The notes: a model not told the origin generated them from the sequence alone. Counted from the first letter of the stretch, positions 9,750 to 20,249 are shown. The stretch is 64,000 nucleotides of DNA from Stygiobacter sp043807765 (GCA_043807765.1 JAZDFQ010000052.1:1-64000), one strand, 5' to 3'. A program made the numbers and translations.

Positions 9750-10790
9750 ATGAAAAAGATTGATAGAAAATTTGTAATTGTTTCCTTAGCAATGCTGCTT
9801 ACAGTATTAACTCAAGCAGTATTTGCTGGCGGAGTTACGAAAGTAGGGACTGCCGCCGCTACCTTTTTAAGAATTCCGGTTGGTTCCAGAGCAGTTGGAA
9901 TGGGAAGTTCATTTGTATCAATGATGAACGATCCATCAGCTTTATATTGGAATCCTTCAACAATGTCATCAATAAAATCAAATGCTCTGCTAGTCGAGCA
10001 TTCAAATTGGCTGCCTGGAATTGATTTTGAATTTGTCGGTGTAATTCTTCCTTTCGATCAGCTAGGTACTATTGGAATTTCAGCAACAATTCTTCGCACT
10101 GATGATATGGAAGTAACAACTCCTACATCCCCGATGGGAACGGGTGAAATATTTAACGCTTCCAGTTTCGCATTAGGTTTTTCTTACAGCAAATATCTTA
10201 CTGATAAGTTTTCCATTGGTGGAACGGTTAAGTATGTAAGAGAAACAATTTATAACTCCGTTGCTTCCGGTGTTTCGTTTGATGTTGGAACCATTTACGA
10301 AACTCCGCTTGCCGGAATAAGATTAGGCGCGAGCATTTCAAATTTTGGTACAAAGATGAAAATGACCGGCGAGGATTTAAATATACGCGTTGATATTGAT
10401 CCAACTCATGAAGGAAACAATCAAAGCATAGTTGGCAAACTAAATACAGATGAATTCGACATGCCGCTGATTATGCGCATTGGTATTTCGGGAGAAGTGT
10501 TTAATACTGAAAATTTTAGATGGACACTTTCTGCTGATGGAGTAAATCCGAACGATAACGCACAGAGTGTAAACTTAGGTAGCGAGATTGCTTTTTTGAA
10601 TGAGTTAGTAAGTTTTCGTGTAGGTTACCGCGATCTTTTTCTTGATGAAAATGAAACTGGTCTGGCATTCGGAGTTAGTGTAAACAACATAAAAATTCTC
10701 GGCGACTTCTCCGTGTCAACAGAATATTCATATCAAAAATTTGTGCATCTGGGTAACTCAAACCGGTTTTCATTAATAATTAAATTTTAG
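9750..10790 (+). CDS. PorV/PorQ-family outer-membrane beta-barrel protein
   Basis: A 346-residue outer-membrane protein. A signal peptide ends near AVFAGGVTKVG; then comes the family's conserved N-terminal block (FLRIPVGSRAVGMGSSFVS, NDPSALYWNPS), which also resembles FadL/UPF0164 porins. The rest is alternating beta strands ending in LIIKF. PorV-type proteins take part in release and surface attachment of T9SS cargo. Two of the next gene products carry T9SS sorting domains, so a cargo-specific PorV paralogue travelling with its clients is plausible. It starts 12 bases after the preceding gene, within the same operon. Confidence 0.85.
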   Translation: MKKIDRKFVIVSLAMLLTVLTQAVFAGGVTKVGTAAATFLRIPVGSRAVGMGSSFVSMMNDPSALYWNPSTMSSIKSNALLVEHSNWLPGIDFEFVGVILPFDQLGTIGISATILRTDDMEVTTPTSPMGTGEIFNASSFALGFSYSKYLTDKFSIGGTVKYVRETIYNSVASGVSFDVGTIYETPLAGIRLGASISNFGTKMKMTGEDLNIRVDIDPTHEGNNQSIVGKLNTDEFDMPLIMRIGISGEVFNTENFRWTLSADGVNPNDNAQSVNLGSEIAFLNELVSFRVGYRDLFLDENETGLAFGVSVNNIKILGDFSVSTEYSYQKFVHLGNSNRFSLIIKF

Positions 10791-10838
10791 AAAATATGTG
10801 AGAAGAATTTCCAAAACAAAAACCAAAGAGGAGGTAAC

Positions 10839-12884
10839 ATGATCAGCAAGGTTAACCGGCTATTCCAATTATTGATGTTCATACTTTCATTTGTTTTCAT
10901 AGTAAATCAAGTAAGTGCTCAGACGGTAAATGTTAAAATGAGAATCAATACTTCAACATGTCTTGATACGCTTACATCGAAACACATTGTTTACCTTTGC
11001 GGTGAAACTTCGAATGCAGGAGGAACAACTCCAGCAATTACGTGGGATCCAAAAACTACAGCTCTAAAAGCTACTAACGTTGGCGGTGATTATTGGGAAG
11101 TTTCTTTCAAAGCAAATGCTGGTGATGTTATTAAGTACAAATTCCTTGCATTCTTTAATGCTACAACGCCTACTTTCCATTGGACCGGATGGGAAGGACC
11201 TATTGATGCCGGATTTAATACCGGAGATAACCGCGGAATAGTTGTTGGCAAAAAGGATACAACTCTGGCACTTCAATATTTTAACGGATGGGAAAGTAAA
11301 GTTGCTCAATACTGGAGACCATTTGCAGTTAAGAAAGATACTGTTGCTGTTTATTTCAGAGTGAATGTTGGCGGTGTAGCATTTGATGCAACAAAACAAA
11401 CTGTTGAAGCACGCGGTGGCGCACCTCTCGGAACAGACAGTCCTTGGATTACAATTACAACTTTGAAAAGAGAAGCTAACAGTGTTGGCGGAGGAACTTT
11501 CTGGTCTGGTGTTGCATACATTGCAAAATCTAAACTACTAGTGGCCGCAACGCAATCATTCAAGTTTGTTTTAACAAATCCGGAAACTTGGGAAAGTACT
11601 TCAAACCGTTCATTCCCAATTTCATTGAACACAATAAATGTTAGCGGTGATACTACTTTAACTTGGGTCTACTTCAATAATAAGAAGCCAACCGGTCCGC
11701 AAGTTACCGGAAATGTTAACTTCAGATTAAAACTTGATGCTCTTGAAAAAGCAAAATTGTTTGATAGAGGACTTGGTGATAAAGTTGTTGTAACAGGTGC
11801 AAAAGGCTGGCTGCCCGGCACACCCGGATTACAGATGACTTACGTTCCTTCAATTCAAGAGTGGGTACTCTCAGAACCATTTACTTTATTCCCACAGACT
11901 GATATTGTTTATAAGTACTTTATTTCATTTGATACATCAAAAGTAAATCCAACAAATAAAAATTACATTCCAGGATTAACATTAGATAACGGATGGGAAG
12001 AACCGGGTGCAACCGGAGGTGCCGATAGAAAGTATGTATTCACCGATGCAAAAGATCAAACCGTTTCCGGAGATTTTGGTGCAGACCAGCAATTCTTCAA
12101 TGGGTTGCATCCAAATGGAGTATTGACAACACCGATCAAATTGGGATTCAAAGTTGATATGGCACCGGCTACGAATGTTACTACGAATGCAACTAATCCA
12201 TTGTTCAGACCGGGCATTGATACAGTTTGGGTACAATTCGATGGTTGTTTCATACCGATCACACAAGGTAAATCAATGTACGGTACTGATAACAGAATTC
12301 AGCTAACAGATTCCGATGGCGATGGAAAATACACCGGCTCAATTGATTTGAAAGCTCCGACTTTCTATCAAGTCTGCTATAGAATTTCTTACAGTTCAAC
12401 GAGTGGTACAATTACAAATGGCGGCGGAGTTCTTAAAGGTAGAAGGTATTATCAATACATTTTACCGACAAAAATTTCTCCAAGTATAACGTGGCCAAGT
12501 ACATACGAACTAGCAATGGTTACATGGAAAGCTTCTGATCTAACGGTTGAGAATCCACCTGATCTCGGGAAAATGACAGATGTTGAGGATGAAGTGTCAA
12601 TTCCAACTGTTTATGAATTGCAGCAGAACTATCCGAATCCGTTTAATCCATCTACGGTGATTTCATATTCCATTCCGCGCAGTGAAAAAGTTAAGCTGGA
12701 AGTTTTTGATATGCTTGGAAGAAAAGTTGCAACACTATTTAACGGCGAGCAATTTGCCGGAACGCATAGCGTATCTTGGAATTCTAACAATGATTTAGGT
12801 GCAAGTGTTGCTTCAGGCGTATATTTGTTTAGAATCCAAGCCGGTTCATTCACTCAAGTTAAAAAGATGATGTTAGTGAGATAA
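10839..12884 (+). CDS. T9SS-secreted modular glycan-binding protein without a catalytic domain
   Basis: A 681-residue secreted protein made of about four repeated beta-sandwich modules: VKMRINTSTCLDTL (about 31-145), VAVYFRVNVGG (about 165-285), VNFRLKLDA (about 290-430) and IKLGFKVDM (about 440-570). A T9SS type A sorting domain starts near YPNPFNPST (about residue 598). The first two modules match the two modules behind the catalytic domain of the adjacent GH53 enzyme (compare VRVNTST/MRINTST, GWEGP and QYWxP). No glycosidase motif is visible. This suggests a surface starch-binding-like or galactan-binding protein, similar in role to SusE/SusF. A strong Shine-Dalgarno, AAGAGGAGGTAAC, precedes the ATG, suggesting high expression. 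Confidence 0.75.
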   Translation: MISKVNRLFQLLMFILSFVFIVNQVSAQTVNVKMRINTSTCLDTLTSKHIVYLCGETSNAGGTTPAITWDPKTTALKATNVGGDYWEVSFKANAGDVIKYKFLAFFNATTPTFHWTGWEGPIDAGFNTGDNRGIVVGKKDTTLALQYFNGWESKVAQYWRPFAVKKDTVAVYFRVNVGGVAFDATKQTVEARGGAPLGTDSPWITITTLKREANSVGGGTFWSGVAYIAKSKLLVAATQSFKFVLTNPETWESTSNRSFPISLNTINVSGDTTLTWVYFNNKKPTGPQVTGNVNFRLKLDALEKAKLFDRGLGDKVVVTGAKGWLPGTPGLQMTYVPSIQEWVLSEPFTLFPQTDIVYKYFISFDTSKVNPTNKNYIPGLTLDNGWEEPGATGGADRKYVFTDAKDQTVSGDFGADQQFFNGLHPNGVLTTPIKLGFKVDMAPATNVTTNATNPLFRPGIDTVWVQFDGCFIPITQGKSMYGTDNRIQLTDSDGDGKYTGSIDLKAPTFYQVCYRISYSSTSGTITNGGGVLKGRRYYQYILPTKISPSITWPSTYELAMVTWKASDLTVENPPDLGKMTDVEDEVSIPTVYELQQNYPNPFNPSTVISYSIPRSEKVKLEVFDMLGRKVATLFNGEQFAGTHSVSWNSNNDLGASVASGVYLFRIQAGSFTQVKKMMLVR

Positions 12885-12888
12885 CAAA

Positions 12889-15105
12889 ATGAAAAGAATT
12901 GCTTTAACAATTTTATTGTTCATATCAATTACTAATCTATTTTCTCAAAGCAATTCTTTTATACGGGGAGTGGACATTTCGTTCACTCCTCAGATTGAAG
13001 ATTTGGGGGGGAAGTACAAGCTGAACGGAGTAACAAAAGATGTTTTAGATATTTTTAAAGAGAGCGGTGTTAATTATGTGCGCCTTAGACTTTGGCACAC
13101 ACCCAATGATCCAAAGGATCCCCAGCATATTTATTGCGGTTTGCAGAAAACATTAGCCTACGCAAAAAGAATAAAAGCAAAGGGATTGAAATATCTTTTA
13201 GATATTCATTATTCGGATTGGTGGGCTGATCCCGGCAAGCAGACAAAACCGGCTGCGTGGGCAAATCTTTCATTTGATATTTTGAAAGACAGTGTCTATT
13301 CATATACAAAAAATGTTATCACTCAACTGAAAAACCAAAATACTTTGCCGGATATGGTACAAGTAGGAAATGAAATTACTGGTGGAATGCTATGGAATGA
13401 TGGAAAACTTTACGGAATAGGTAACGAAGGTGAACAGTGGATAAAATTTGCAGAGCTGCTCAAAAAAGGAGTTGCAGGTGTTAGAGATGCTGCCGGTTTA
13501 GAGTCAGTTAAAATTATGATTCACTTTAGTGAGGGTGGAAGTAATAGTAAATCAAAATACTTCTATGATCATTTAATTTCACAAAGTGTTGAATTCGATA
13601 TAATAGGTCTCTCATATTATCCTTGGTGGCACGGAACATTGACAGATTTGAAAAATAACCTTAATGATTTGGCGGTTCGTTACAATAAGGAAATAGTTGT
13701 TGCCGAAACAGCATATCCTATGAACAGTCAGTATTTGAACGATGGAATGTCTAATGTAAGTTTCGATCCTACTAAACTGCCCGCAGGTTATCCAGTTACT
13801 GTAAAAGGACAGAAAGATTTTGTAATAGCAGTAGCTAAGATTGTTAAAGAAACAAATAACAAAAAAGGCATCGGATTTTTCTATTGGGAACCGGCATACA
13901 TTTCAGTCCCACCAATTGGCTCTTCATGGGAATACTATACAACATTTGATCCGGTTACCGGAGAGGCGTTGAACTCGCTCGCTGCTTTTCAAAATCTCGA
14001 TAGCTTGAAGTCAGTCAATATTAAAATACGCGTTAACACTTCAACTCTAGGAGATACCTTAAAGAATAACGGGTTTGTTCAAGTTAGAGGTGAAGTATCC
14101 GGAATCAGCTCGAGTATTCTTCCTAGCGGAGATGCAATTAAGTGGGACGCAGCATCACAATTAATTTGTAAAAATGTTGATGGCGATAACTGGGAATATG
14201 ATTTTAAAATGTATCCGGCTGATCAACTTCAATTTTATTTTTGGACAGGGCAGAATAAGAATACTCCAACATACCGCAATTTAGGTTGGGAAGGTCCAGT
14301 GTTGCCATATGATGGCTCAACCATTAATGCACGCCTTTTTACCGCTGGACTTGAAGACTCCATTATGGATATTCAGTATATCAATCGCTTAGGTGATAAG
14401 GTACCCCAATATTGGTCACCTATTCAATCAAAGATGGATAGTGTCGGAATATTATTCCGCGTAAATGTTGCTGAGCTTATTAAGAAAGGTTTATTTGATC
14501 CGGCAACAAACTCGGTCGCTGTTCGCGGAGATCAAGTTAATTCTTCCGGTTCACTTTCTTGGGATTCAAATAAACTGATTCTAAGTCGGGAAGAAATCAG
14601 TGTCGCCGATGGATCGTTTTGGTCGGGAGTACTTTATTTCCCCAAGAGTAAAATTAAAGCTGGAACTCAGATTAAATATAAATTCTATGTAGAGAAAAGT
14701 AAGTTTGGAAACTGGGAATCCGGAATTGCTGATAGGATTTTTTCTTTTCCTACAAAAGATTCAACCCTTGCTTGGAAATTTTTTAATGACAAAAATATTT
14801 TAACCGGAATTGAATCAGAAAGAGCAACTCTACCAAGTGAATATTCACTCTCGCAGAATTATCCCAATCCTTTTAATCCGGAAACCTTTATTAGCTATAA
14901 GGTTCAAGCGGCAAGCAAAGTAAGCTTGAAAGTGTTTGATCTGTTAGGAAGAGAAGTTGCAACTCTTGTTGATGAATACAAGCAACCTGGTATTTACAAT
15001 TCTCAATTCTCAATTCTCAATTTTCCATTACCCAGTGGAGTCTATTTTTATCAATTACGGACTGATAATTTTGTAGCTACAAAGAAATTGGTTTTGATGA
15101 AATGA
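12889..15105 (+). CDS. Arabinogalactan endo-beta-1,4-galactanase (GH53), T9SS-secreted
   Basis: A 738-residue enzyme that cuts beta-1,4-galactan inside the chain. A signal peptide is followed by the GH53 catalytic domain (about 22-370), with FIRGVDIS, VRLRLWHTP, DIHYSDWWADPGKQ and the acid/base Glu162 in QVGNEITGG. The nucleophile is Glu273 in VVAETAYP. Two beta-sandwich modules (about 378-640) match those of the preceding protein. A T9SS type A domain with YPNPFNP near 658 ends the chain, so it should be displayed on or released from the cell surface. The gene lies 4 bases after the glycan-binding gene, and its stop overlaps the next start. It gives the clearest substrate clue for this operon: pectic galactan side chains (arabinogalactan I). 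Confidence 0.95.
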   Translation: MKRIALTILLFISITNLFSQSNSFIRGVDISFTPQIEDLGGKYKLNGVTKDVLDIFKESGVNYVRLRLWHTPNDPKDPQHIYCGLQKTLAYAKRIKAKGLKYLLDIHYSDWWADPGKQTKPAAWANLSFDILKDSVYSYTKNVITQLKNQNTLPDMVQVGNEITGGMLWNDGKLYGIGNEGEQWIKFAELLKKGVAGVRDAAGLESVKIMIHFSEGGSNSKSKYFYDHLISQSVEFDIIGLSYYPWWHGTLTDLKNNLNDLAVRYNKEIVVAETAYPMNSQYLNDGMSNVSFDPTKLPAGYPVTVKGQKDFVIAVAKIVKETNNKKGIGFFYWEPAYISVPPIGSSWEYYTTFDPVTGEALNSLAAFQNLDSLKSVNIKIRVNTSTLGDTLKNNGFVQVRGEVSGISSSILPSGDAIKWDAASQLICKNVDGDNWEYDFKMYPADQLQFYFWTGQNKNTPTYRNLGWEGPVLPYDGSTINARLFTAGLEDSIMDIQYINRLGDKVPQYWSPIQSKMDSVGILFRVNVAELIKKGLFDPATNSVAVRGDQVNSSGSLSWDSNKLILSREEISVADGSFWSGVLYFPKSKIKAGTQIKYKFYVEKSKFGNWESGIADRIFSFPTKDSTLAWKFFNDKNILTGIESERATLPSEYSLSQNYPNPFNPETFISYKVQAASKVSLKVFDLLGREVATLVDEYKQPGIYNSQFSILNFPLPSGVYFYQLRTDNFVATKKLVLMK

Positions 15106-17735
15106 ACAAGCATTCGAATCGTTGGAACTTAATAATGTCTTCACTTAGAAAAGTATTCTCACTCGGCTTAATCATCAGTTCAATATGCTCTGCTCAAATA
15201 GAAAACAAAAGCGGCTCAGGTGTTTATGTTGATAGTAATGGGATAATGCGCTGGAAAGTTAGTAACAAAGAAGTAGCGTTGTTTGGTGTTAACTATACAG
15301 TTCCGTTTGCATATTCTTACAGAGCTCACAAAAAGCTTGGACTCAATATTAAAAAAGCGATTGACCTCGATATTGCCCAAATGGTTCGCTTAGGATTAGA
15401 TGCTTTTCGTGTTCACGTTTGGGATAGAGAAATTTCCGACCGCGATGGTAATCTTCTAAATAATGAACATCTCGATTTATTTGATTATTTAATTTCGAAA
15501 TTGGCAGCTAATGGAATTAAGTCAATCATTACACCAATTGCATGGTGGGGAACGGGCTGGCCTGAGCCCGATGTTGAAACTCCCGGCTTTTCGCAGATCT
15601 ATTCTAAGATGGATTTAATTACAAATGCGAAGGCTAGAGAAGCACAAAGAAAATATCTGAATCAGTTCATCAACCATATTAATCCTTATACAAAACATTC
15701 ATATAAAGATGAACCGTCAATAATTGCGATAGAAATTATCAATGAGCCGAAGCATCCGAACAATGAACAACAAGTAATAGAATACATAAATGAAATGTAT
15801 GATGTACTCCGCACGGCGGGTGTAACTAAACCTGTCTTTTATAACATAAGCGAGAATTGGAATACTGTACAAGCTAACGCTGTTAGCAAATCGAAAGCAG
15901 AGGGCGTTTCGTTTCAATGGTATCCAACGGGATTGGTTCACGGAAAAATGCTAGAGGGCAATTATTTGATTAATGTGAACAAGTATAAAATTCCCTCGGA
16001 AGGGGTTGAGCAGTTTAACAAGAAAGCAAAAATGGTTTATGAATTTGATGCTGCGGATGTTGGCGCTTCGTATATGTATCCGGCAATGGCAAGAAGTTAC
16101 CGCGAAGCCGGAATGCAGTTTGCCGCAATGTTCAGTTACGATCCATCTCAAATTGCTTGGAGTAATACAGAATACCCAACACATTTTCTAAATCTTCTTT
16201 ACACTCCATCCAAAGCAATAAGTTTGCTGATTGCTGGTAAGGCATTTCATTCGTTAAAACTAAATAAATCGTTTGGCGAGTTTCCGATCAATAATAACTT
16301 TGATGAATACACCGTTAATGCTTCTGAAGATTTGAGTGTAATGAATAACGATACTTCTCTTTATTATTCGAGCAACACCAATGTTGAGCCAAGAAATGTT
16401 GCGAAGCTAGCTCACATTGCCGGTGTTGGTAACTCGTCAATAATCAAATATGATGGAACCGGTGCGTATTTCTTAGACAAGCTTGAAAATGGTATTTGGC
16501 GATTGGAATTATACCCGGATGTAGTTTGGTTAAAAGATCCGTTTGAGCAGACGAGTATATCGCGTCAAGTTTCCAAATTGTACTGGAACCAAAGAAATAT
16601 GCTGTTAAATATTTCTGAGTTAGGCGAAGGTTTTAGAGTTAAATCTATTTCCAATTCTAAATGGTCTGATAGAGAATCTGCCGGTCAGCAAGTTAAAGTC
16701 GAACCGGGTGTTTACATTTTGTATGCAAATGCAGTTGGAAAGAAAGCGGTAGGAAAATACACAGCGAAGAAAACCAATTTTTTAGATGGATTATATATTC
16801 CACAAAAATTAACTCTGGCAACAGAAGTAGTAAATAAAACAAGCACGCAAGCCTTAACAACTTCCAAACTCAATTTTCAATTTCAGATTGTTAGTGAATA
16901 TAAAATCAAATCGGCTAACTTATTCGTAAAACGTTTAGGCTGGCGCGGATTCAAAAAGTATTCTCTCAAAAATGTCGGAGCTTACAATTACTCGGTTGAT
17001 GATACGACCAGATTCGTTCTAGATGGAATTCTTCAGTATTGTGTATCGGTAGAAACAGAAAAAGGAGTACAAACATTCCCAGGTGGAATAGCCAAATCGC
17101 CCGAAGAGTGGGACTTTTCCCACAATGATTTGTGGAGTATTAACATCTGTAAACCGCAAGAACCAATTGTGTTGCTGGAGGCAAATCGTGATCAAAGGGA
17201 TTTAATTTTTCCACAATACAATCCTTTGATGAGATATTCTGTTGATTATAATTCGGGAACGACTAGCGAAAAGAACTCTATTGCTCTAAAAATTTCTTTT
17301 GCTGATAAGAGTGTTATCCCATTCGGTGTGCAATTGAATACCGCGAAAATAATTCAACCGTTTATTCGTGCGATGGATGATTACAATACTATCGTGATTC
17401 AAGGCAAAGGAAATAGCAGCGGCTCTTATGGTATAAACTTGATCATGAATAATGGTAAACAATACAGTGTCAAGTTTAACTTAGCAAAGTCATGGCATGA
17501 AGTTAATATTCCACTGGAGTCGTTCAAAGTTGGTTCCGCATTGATTCTTCCTAATTCTTATCCGCAATTCTTGCCAAAGATATGGAACGGAAAAGACGAT
17601 GAGATGATAAGCAGAATTAATTTAGCCGATCTTGAGTTCATTCAGATAACTTGCGAAAGACCAAATTATGCTACAGAGAACAAACCGACTGAAGTGGAGT
17701 TCAAAATAGAATCGGTAACCTTGAAAAGGAATTGA
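15102..17735 (+). CDS. Secreted GH5-like (clan GH-A) glycoside hydrolase
   Basis: An 877-residue secreted hydrolase with a TIM-barrel in its first half. IAIEIINEPKH carries the likely acid/base Glu215, and MVYEFDAADV the likely nucleophile Glu314. Upstream blocks (LFGVNYTVPF, LGLDAFRVHVWD, SIITPIAWWGTGWPEP) fit cellulase-type GH5 or related clan GH-A enzymes. The C-terminal 250 residues look like beta-sandwich, possibly carbohydrate-binding. The start overlaps the GH53 stop by 4 bases (ATGA); an in-frame ATG at 15135 would give a more typical signal peptide (MSSLRKVFSLGLIISS). No T9SS domain is seen. A role on galactan or its oligosaccharides follows from context only; exact family and substrate are uncertain. 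Confidence 0.7.
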   Translation: MNKHSNRWNLIMSSLRKVFSLGLIISSICSAQIENKSGSGVYVDSNGIMRWKVSNKEVALFGVNYTVPFAYSYRAHKKLGLNIKKAIDLDIAQMVRLGLDAFRVHVWDREISDRDGNLLNNEHLDLFDYLISKLAANGIKSIITPIAWWGTGWPEPDVETPGFSQIYSKMDLITNAKAREAQRKYLNQFINHINPYTKHSYKDEPSIIAIEIINEPKHPNNEQQVIEYINEMYDVLRTAGVTKPVFYNISENWNTVQANAVSKSKAEGVSFQWYPTGLVHGKMLEGNYLINVNKYKIPSEGVEQFNKKAKMVYEFDAADVGASYMYPAMARSYREAGMQFAAMFSYDPSQIAWSNTEYPTHFLNLLYTPSKAISLLIAGKAFHSLKLNKSFGEFPINNNFDEYTVNASEDLSVMNNDTSLYYSSNTNVEPRNVAKLAHIAGVGNSSIIKYDGTGAYFLDKLENGIWRLELYPDVVWLKDPFEQTSISRQVSKLYWNQRNMLLNISELGEGFRVKSISNSKWSDRESAGQQVKVEPGVYILYANAVGKKAVGKYTAKKTNFLDGLYIPQKLTLATEVVNKTSTQALTTSKLNFQFQIVSEYKIKSANLFVKRLGWRGFKKYSLKNVGAYNYSVDDTTRFVLDGILQYCVSVETEKGVQTFPGGIAKSPEEWDFSHNDLWSINICKPQEPIVLLEANRDQRDLIFPQYNPLMRYSVDYNSGTTSEKNSIALKISFADKSVIPFGVQLNTAKIIQPFIRAMDDYNTIVIQGKGNSSGSYGINLIMNNGKQYSVKFNLAKSWHEVNIPLESFKVGSALILPNSYPQFLPKIWNGKDDEMISRINLADLEFIQITCERPNYATENKPTEVEFKIESVTLKRN

Positions 17736-17780
17736 TCTTTTAATAAACACATATCATATTCAAAAAACATTGGTATTGTA

Positions 17781-20249
17781 ATGAAGAACTCGATCATGAA
17801 TTCAGCGAAGATGATTTTTATTTTGGTTTTAGCCGGACTACAAATCTCTGTTGCAAACTTGTATGCTCAAGAATCAAAAAATAGCAGAGAAAAGCTTTGT
17901 ATAGATATGAATTGGAAATTTCAACTCGGTGATCAAAACGGTGCCGAGAAAGTTTCTTACGATGATAGCAAATGGAGAACTCTCAATCTTCCTCATGATT
18001 GGAGTATAGAAGGAACATATAGTGAATGCGAACCAACTGGAAACAGCGGTGGATATTTACCAACCGGTATCGGCTGGTACCGTCACTATTTTGATGTTTC
18101 CAAAAGTGATTTGAACAAAAAAATAAGTATCCTCTTCGACGGCGTTTATATGAACAGCGATGTATGGATTAATGGTAATCACCTTGGAAAGTATCCTTAC
18201 GGTTACAGCAGCTTTTATTATGAATTATCAAAACATCTAACTGCCGGCAAAAATGTAATTGCCGTAAGAGTGGATAATTCCAAGCAACCTAACACAAGAT
18301 GGTACACCGGTTCCGGAATTTACAGACATGCCTGGCTTGTTAAAACAAATCCGGTTCATTTTTCTATGTGGGAAAATTATGTAATCACTCCTATTGTATC
18401 AGAGGATTCTGCAATTGTTGCCGTAAAATCAAAAATTGAAAACAATTCGAATGCAACTAAGGAGCTCGTTCTTAGAGCAACTATTCTTGATAAAAGCGGT
18501 AAAGAAATTTCTGTTTCCGAAACATCTTTTAAGGTTGAGAGTGGTAAAGAAATTGAAGTTGGCACAAAAATTAAAATTACTGATCCAAAATTATGGGCGA
18601 TAGAATTTCCGAACCTCTATAAACTGCAAACTTCAATCGTAGAAAAGAATAACACGATTGACAATGTTGTAACTACTTTTGGAGTCCGCACCATAAGTTA
18701 CGATGTTGACAAAGGATTTTTCTTAAATGGCAAGCATGTAAAAATGAATGGCGTTTGCATTCATCACGATGGTGGTTGTGTAGGTGCGGCTGTTCCGGAA
18801 AAAGTATTAGAGAGAAGACTTAAGATTTTGAAAGAGATGGGCTGCAACGCGATTAGAACTTCTCACAATCCGCCGGCTCCCGAATTACTTGATCTTTGCG
18901 ATGAGATGGGATTTCTTGTTATGGATGAACCGTTTGATGAATGGAAATACGGTAAACGTAAATATGGCTATCATGAATACTTTGATGAGTGGTGGGAAAA
19001 AGATTTAACAACAATGATTCATAGAGATAGAAATCATCCATCTATAGTAATTTGGAGTGCTGGAAACGAAATACCGGAACAGAAAAGTGAGAATGGCGCA
19101 GCAATGTTAAAATCCATCATGGATGTTTACCATAAAGAAGATCCAACTCGTCCGGTAACATTGGCGTGCGATAATATTGCCGCAGATGGCGGCGCTACAA
19201 CGCTGGAATTTTTAAACGAGCTTGATATTGTTGGTTATAATTATGTTGATCGCTGGCATGAACGCCGCGAGTTAATGTACAGTATGGACCGTCATGCTCA
19301 TCCAAATTGGAAAATGATTGGAACGGAAAGTATTTCCAACAGCGGCGGTATTCGCGGAAATTATTCACTAGGTGATGATCCGAATGTTGTTAAGCCGAAT
19401 TATAATTATCGTATGATTGATGCCGAACAGCTTTGGAAGTATGTATCGGTTCACGATTATGTAATTGGTGATTTTATGTGGACCGGCTTCGACTATCTTG
19501 GTGAATCTAACTGGCCGGCTAAGAATGATAATTTCGGCGTACTTGATTTGTGCGGTTTTCCAAAGGACGGATTTTATTTTTACAAGAGCCAATGGACTAA
19601 AGAACCTATGATTCATTTGTTTCCACACTGGAATTGGCAGGGTAGAGAAGGTCAGGTAATTCCGGTTCTATGTTATACAAATTGCGATGCTGTTGAATTA
19701 TTCTTAAATGGAAAATCTTTTGGGGAGAAAAGATTAGAGTATCCAAGGCAAGGTAATTCCGGCGGTTGGAATCTTTACGACAAGCCGCAAGTAAATCCAA
19801 CCACTTCCGATTTACACTTGCAATGGGATGTTCCATACACTCCGGGAGTATTAAAAGCGGTCGGAAAAAAAGATGGAAAGATTGTCTATATGGAAGAAAT
19901 TAAAACTACGGAACAGCCTTTCGCAATTCAGTTGAAAGCAGATAGAAATAGTATTTCTGCAGATAGCCGGGATATTGTTCATGTTGAGGTTTCTGTAGTT
20001 GATAAAAACGGAAACATAGTTCCAACAGCCGATAACTTGATAAACTTTGCAATTGAAGGAGACGGGAAAATAATTGGTGTGGATAATGGAAATCCGTACG
20101 ATCATGATTCTTACAAAATTCCTAAGCGAAAAGTTTTTAACGGGTTGGGATTGGTTGTGATTCAATCAAAAAGATCCATTGGTGAAATAAAATTGAAGGC
20201 GCAATCTGAAAATTTGATGGATGCTGTTGTTAAGATCAAAATTAAATAA
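17781..20249 (+). CDS. Beta-galactosidase, GH2 family, exported
   Basis: An 822-residue GH2 enzyme with a signal peptide ending near NLYAQ. The sugar-binding domain (NWKFQLGD, WRTLNLPHDWSIEG), an immunoglobulin-like domain and the TIM-barrel (RTSHNPPAPELLDLCDEMGF) follow in order. The acid/base is Glu430 in SAGNEIPEQ and the nucleophile Glu516 in IGTESIS. The C-terminal part resembles the DUF4982 and Ig-like domains of Bacteroidota beta-galactosidases. It probably removes terminal beta-galactose from galacto-oligosaccharides imported by the receptor of the same operon. It is the last gene before a clear terminator; other beta-glycosidic substrates cannot be excluded for this subfamily. Confidence 0.9.
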   Translation: MKNSIMNSAKMIFILVLAGLQISVANLYAQESKNSREKLCIDMNWKFQLGDQNGAEKVSYDDSKWRTLNLPHDWSIEGTYSECEPTGNSGGYLPTGIGWYRHYFDVSKSDLNKKISILFDGVYMNSDVWINGNHLGKYPYGYSSFYYELSKHLTAGKNVIAVRVDNSKQPNTRWYTGSGIYRHAWLVKTNPVHFSMWENYVITPIVSEDSAIVAVKSKIENNSNATKELVLRATILDKSGKEISVSETSFKVESGKEIEVGTKIKITDPKLWAIEFPNLYKLQTSIVEKNNTIDNVVTTFGVRTISYDVDKGFFLNGKHVKMNGVCIHHDGGCVGAAVPEKVLERRLKILKEMGCNAIRTSHNPPAPELLDLCDEMGFLVMDEPFDEWKYGKRKYGYHEYFDEWWEKDLTTMIHRDRNHPSIVIWSAGNEIPEQKSENGAAMLKSIMDVYHKEDPTRPVTLACDNIAADGGATTLEFLNELDIVGYNYVDRWHERRELMYSMDRHAHPNWKMIGTESISNSGGIRGNYSLGDDPNVVKPNYNYRMIDAEQLWKYVSVHDYVIGDFMWTGFDYLGESNWPAKNDNFGVLDLCGFPKDGFYFYKSQWTKEPMIHLFPHWNWQGREGQVIPVLCYTNCDAVELFLNGKSFGEKRLEYPRQGNSGGWNLYDKPQVNPTTSDLHLQWDVPYTPGVLKAVGKKDGKIVYMEEIKTTEQPFAIQLKADRNSISADSRDIVHVEVSVVDKNGNIVPTADNLINFAIEGDGKIIGVDNGNPYDHDSYKIPKRKVFNGLGLVVIQSKRSIGEIKLKAQSENLMDAVVKIKIK

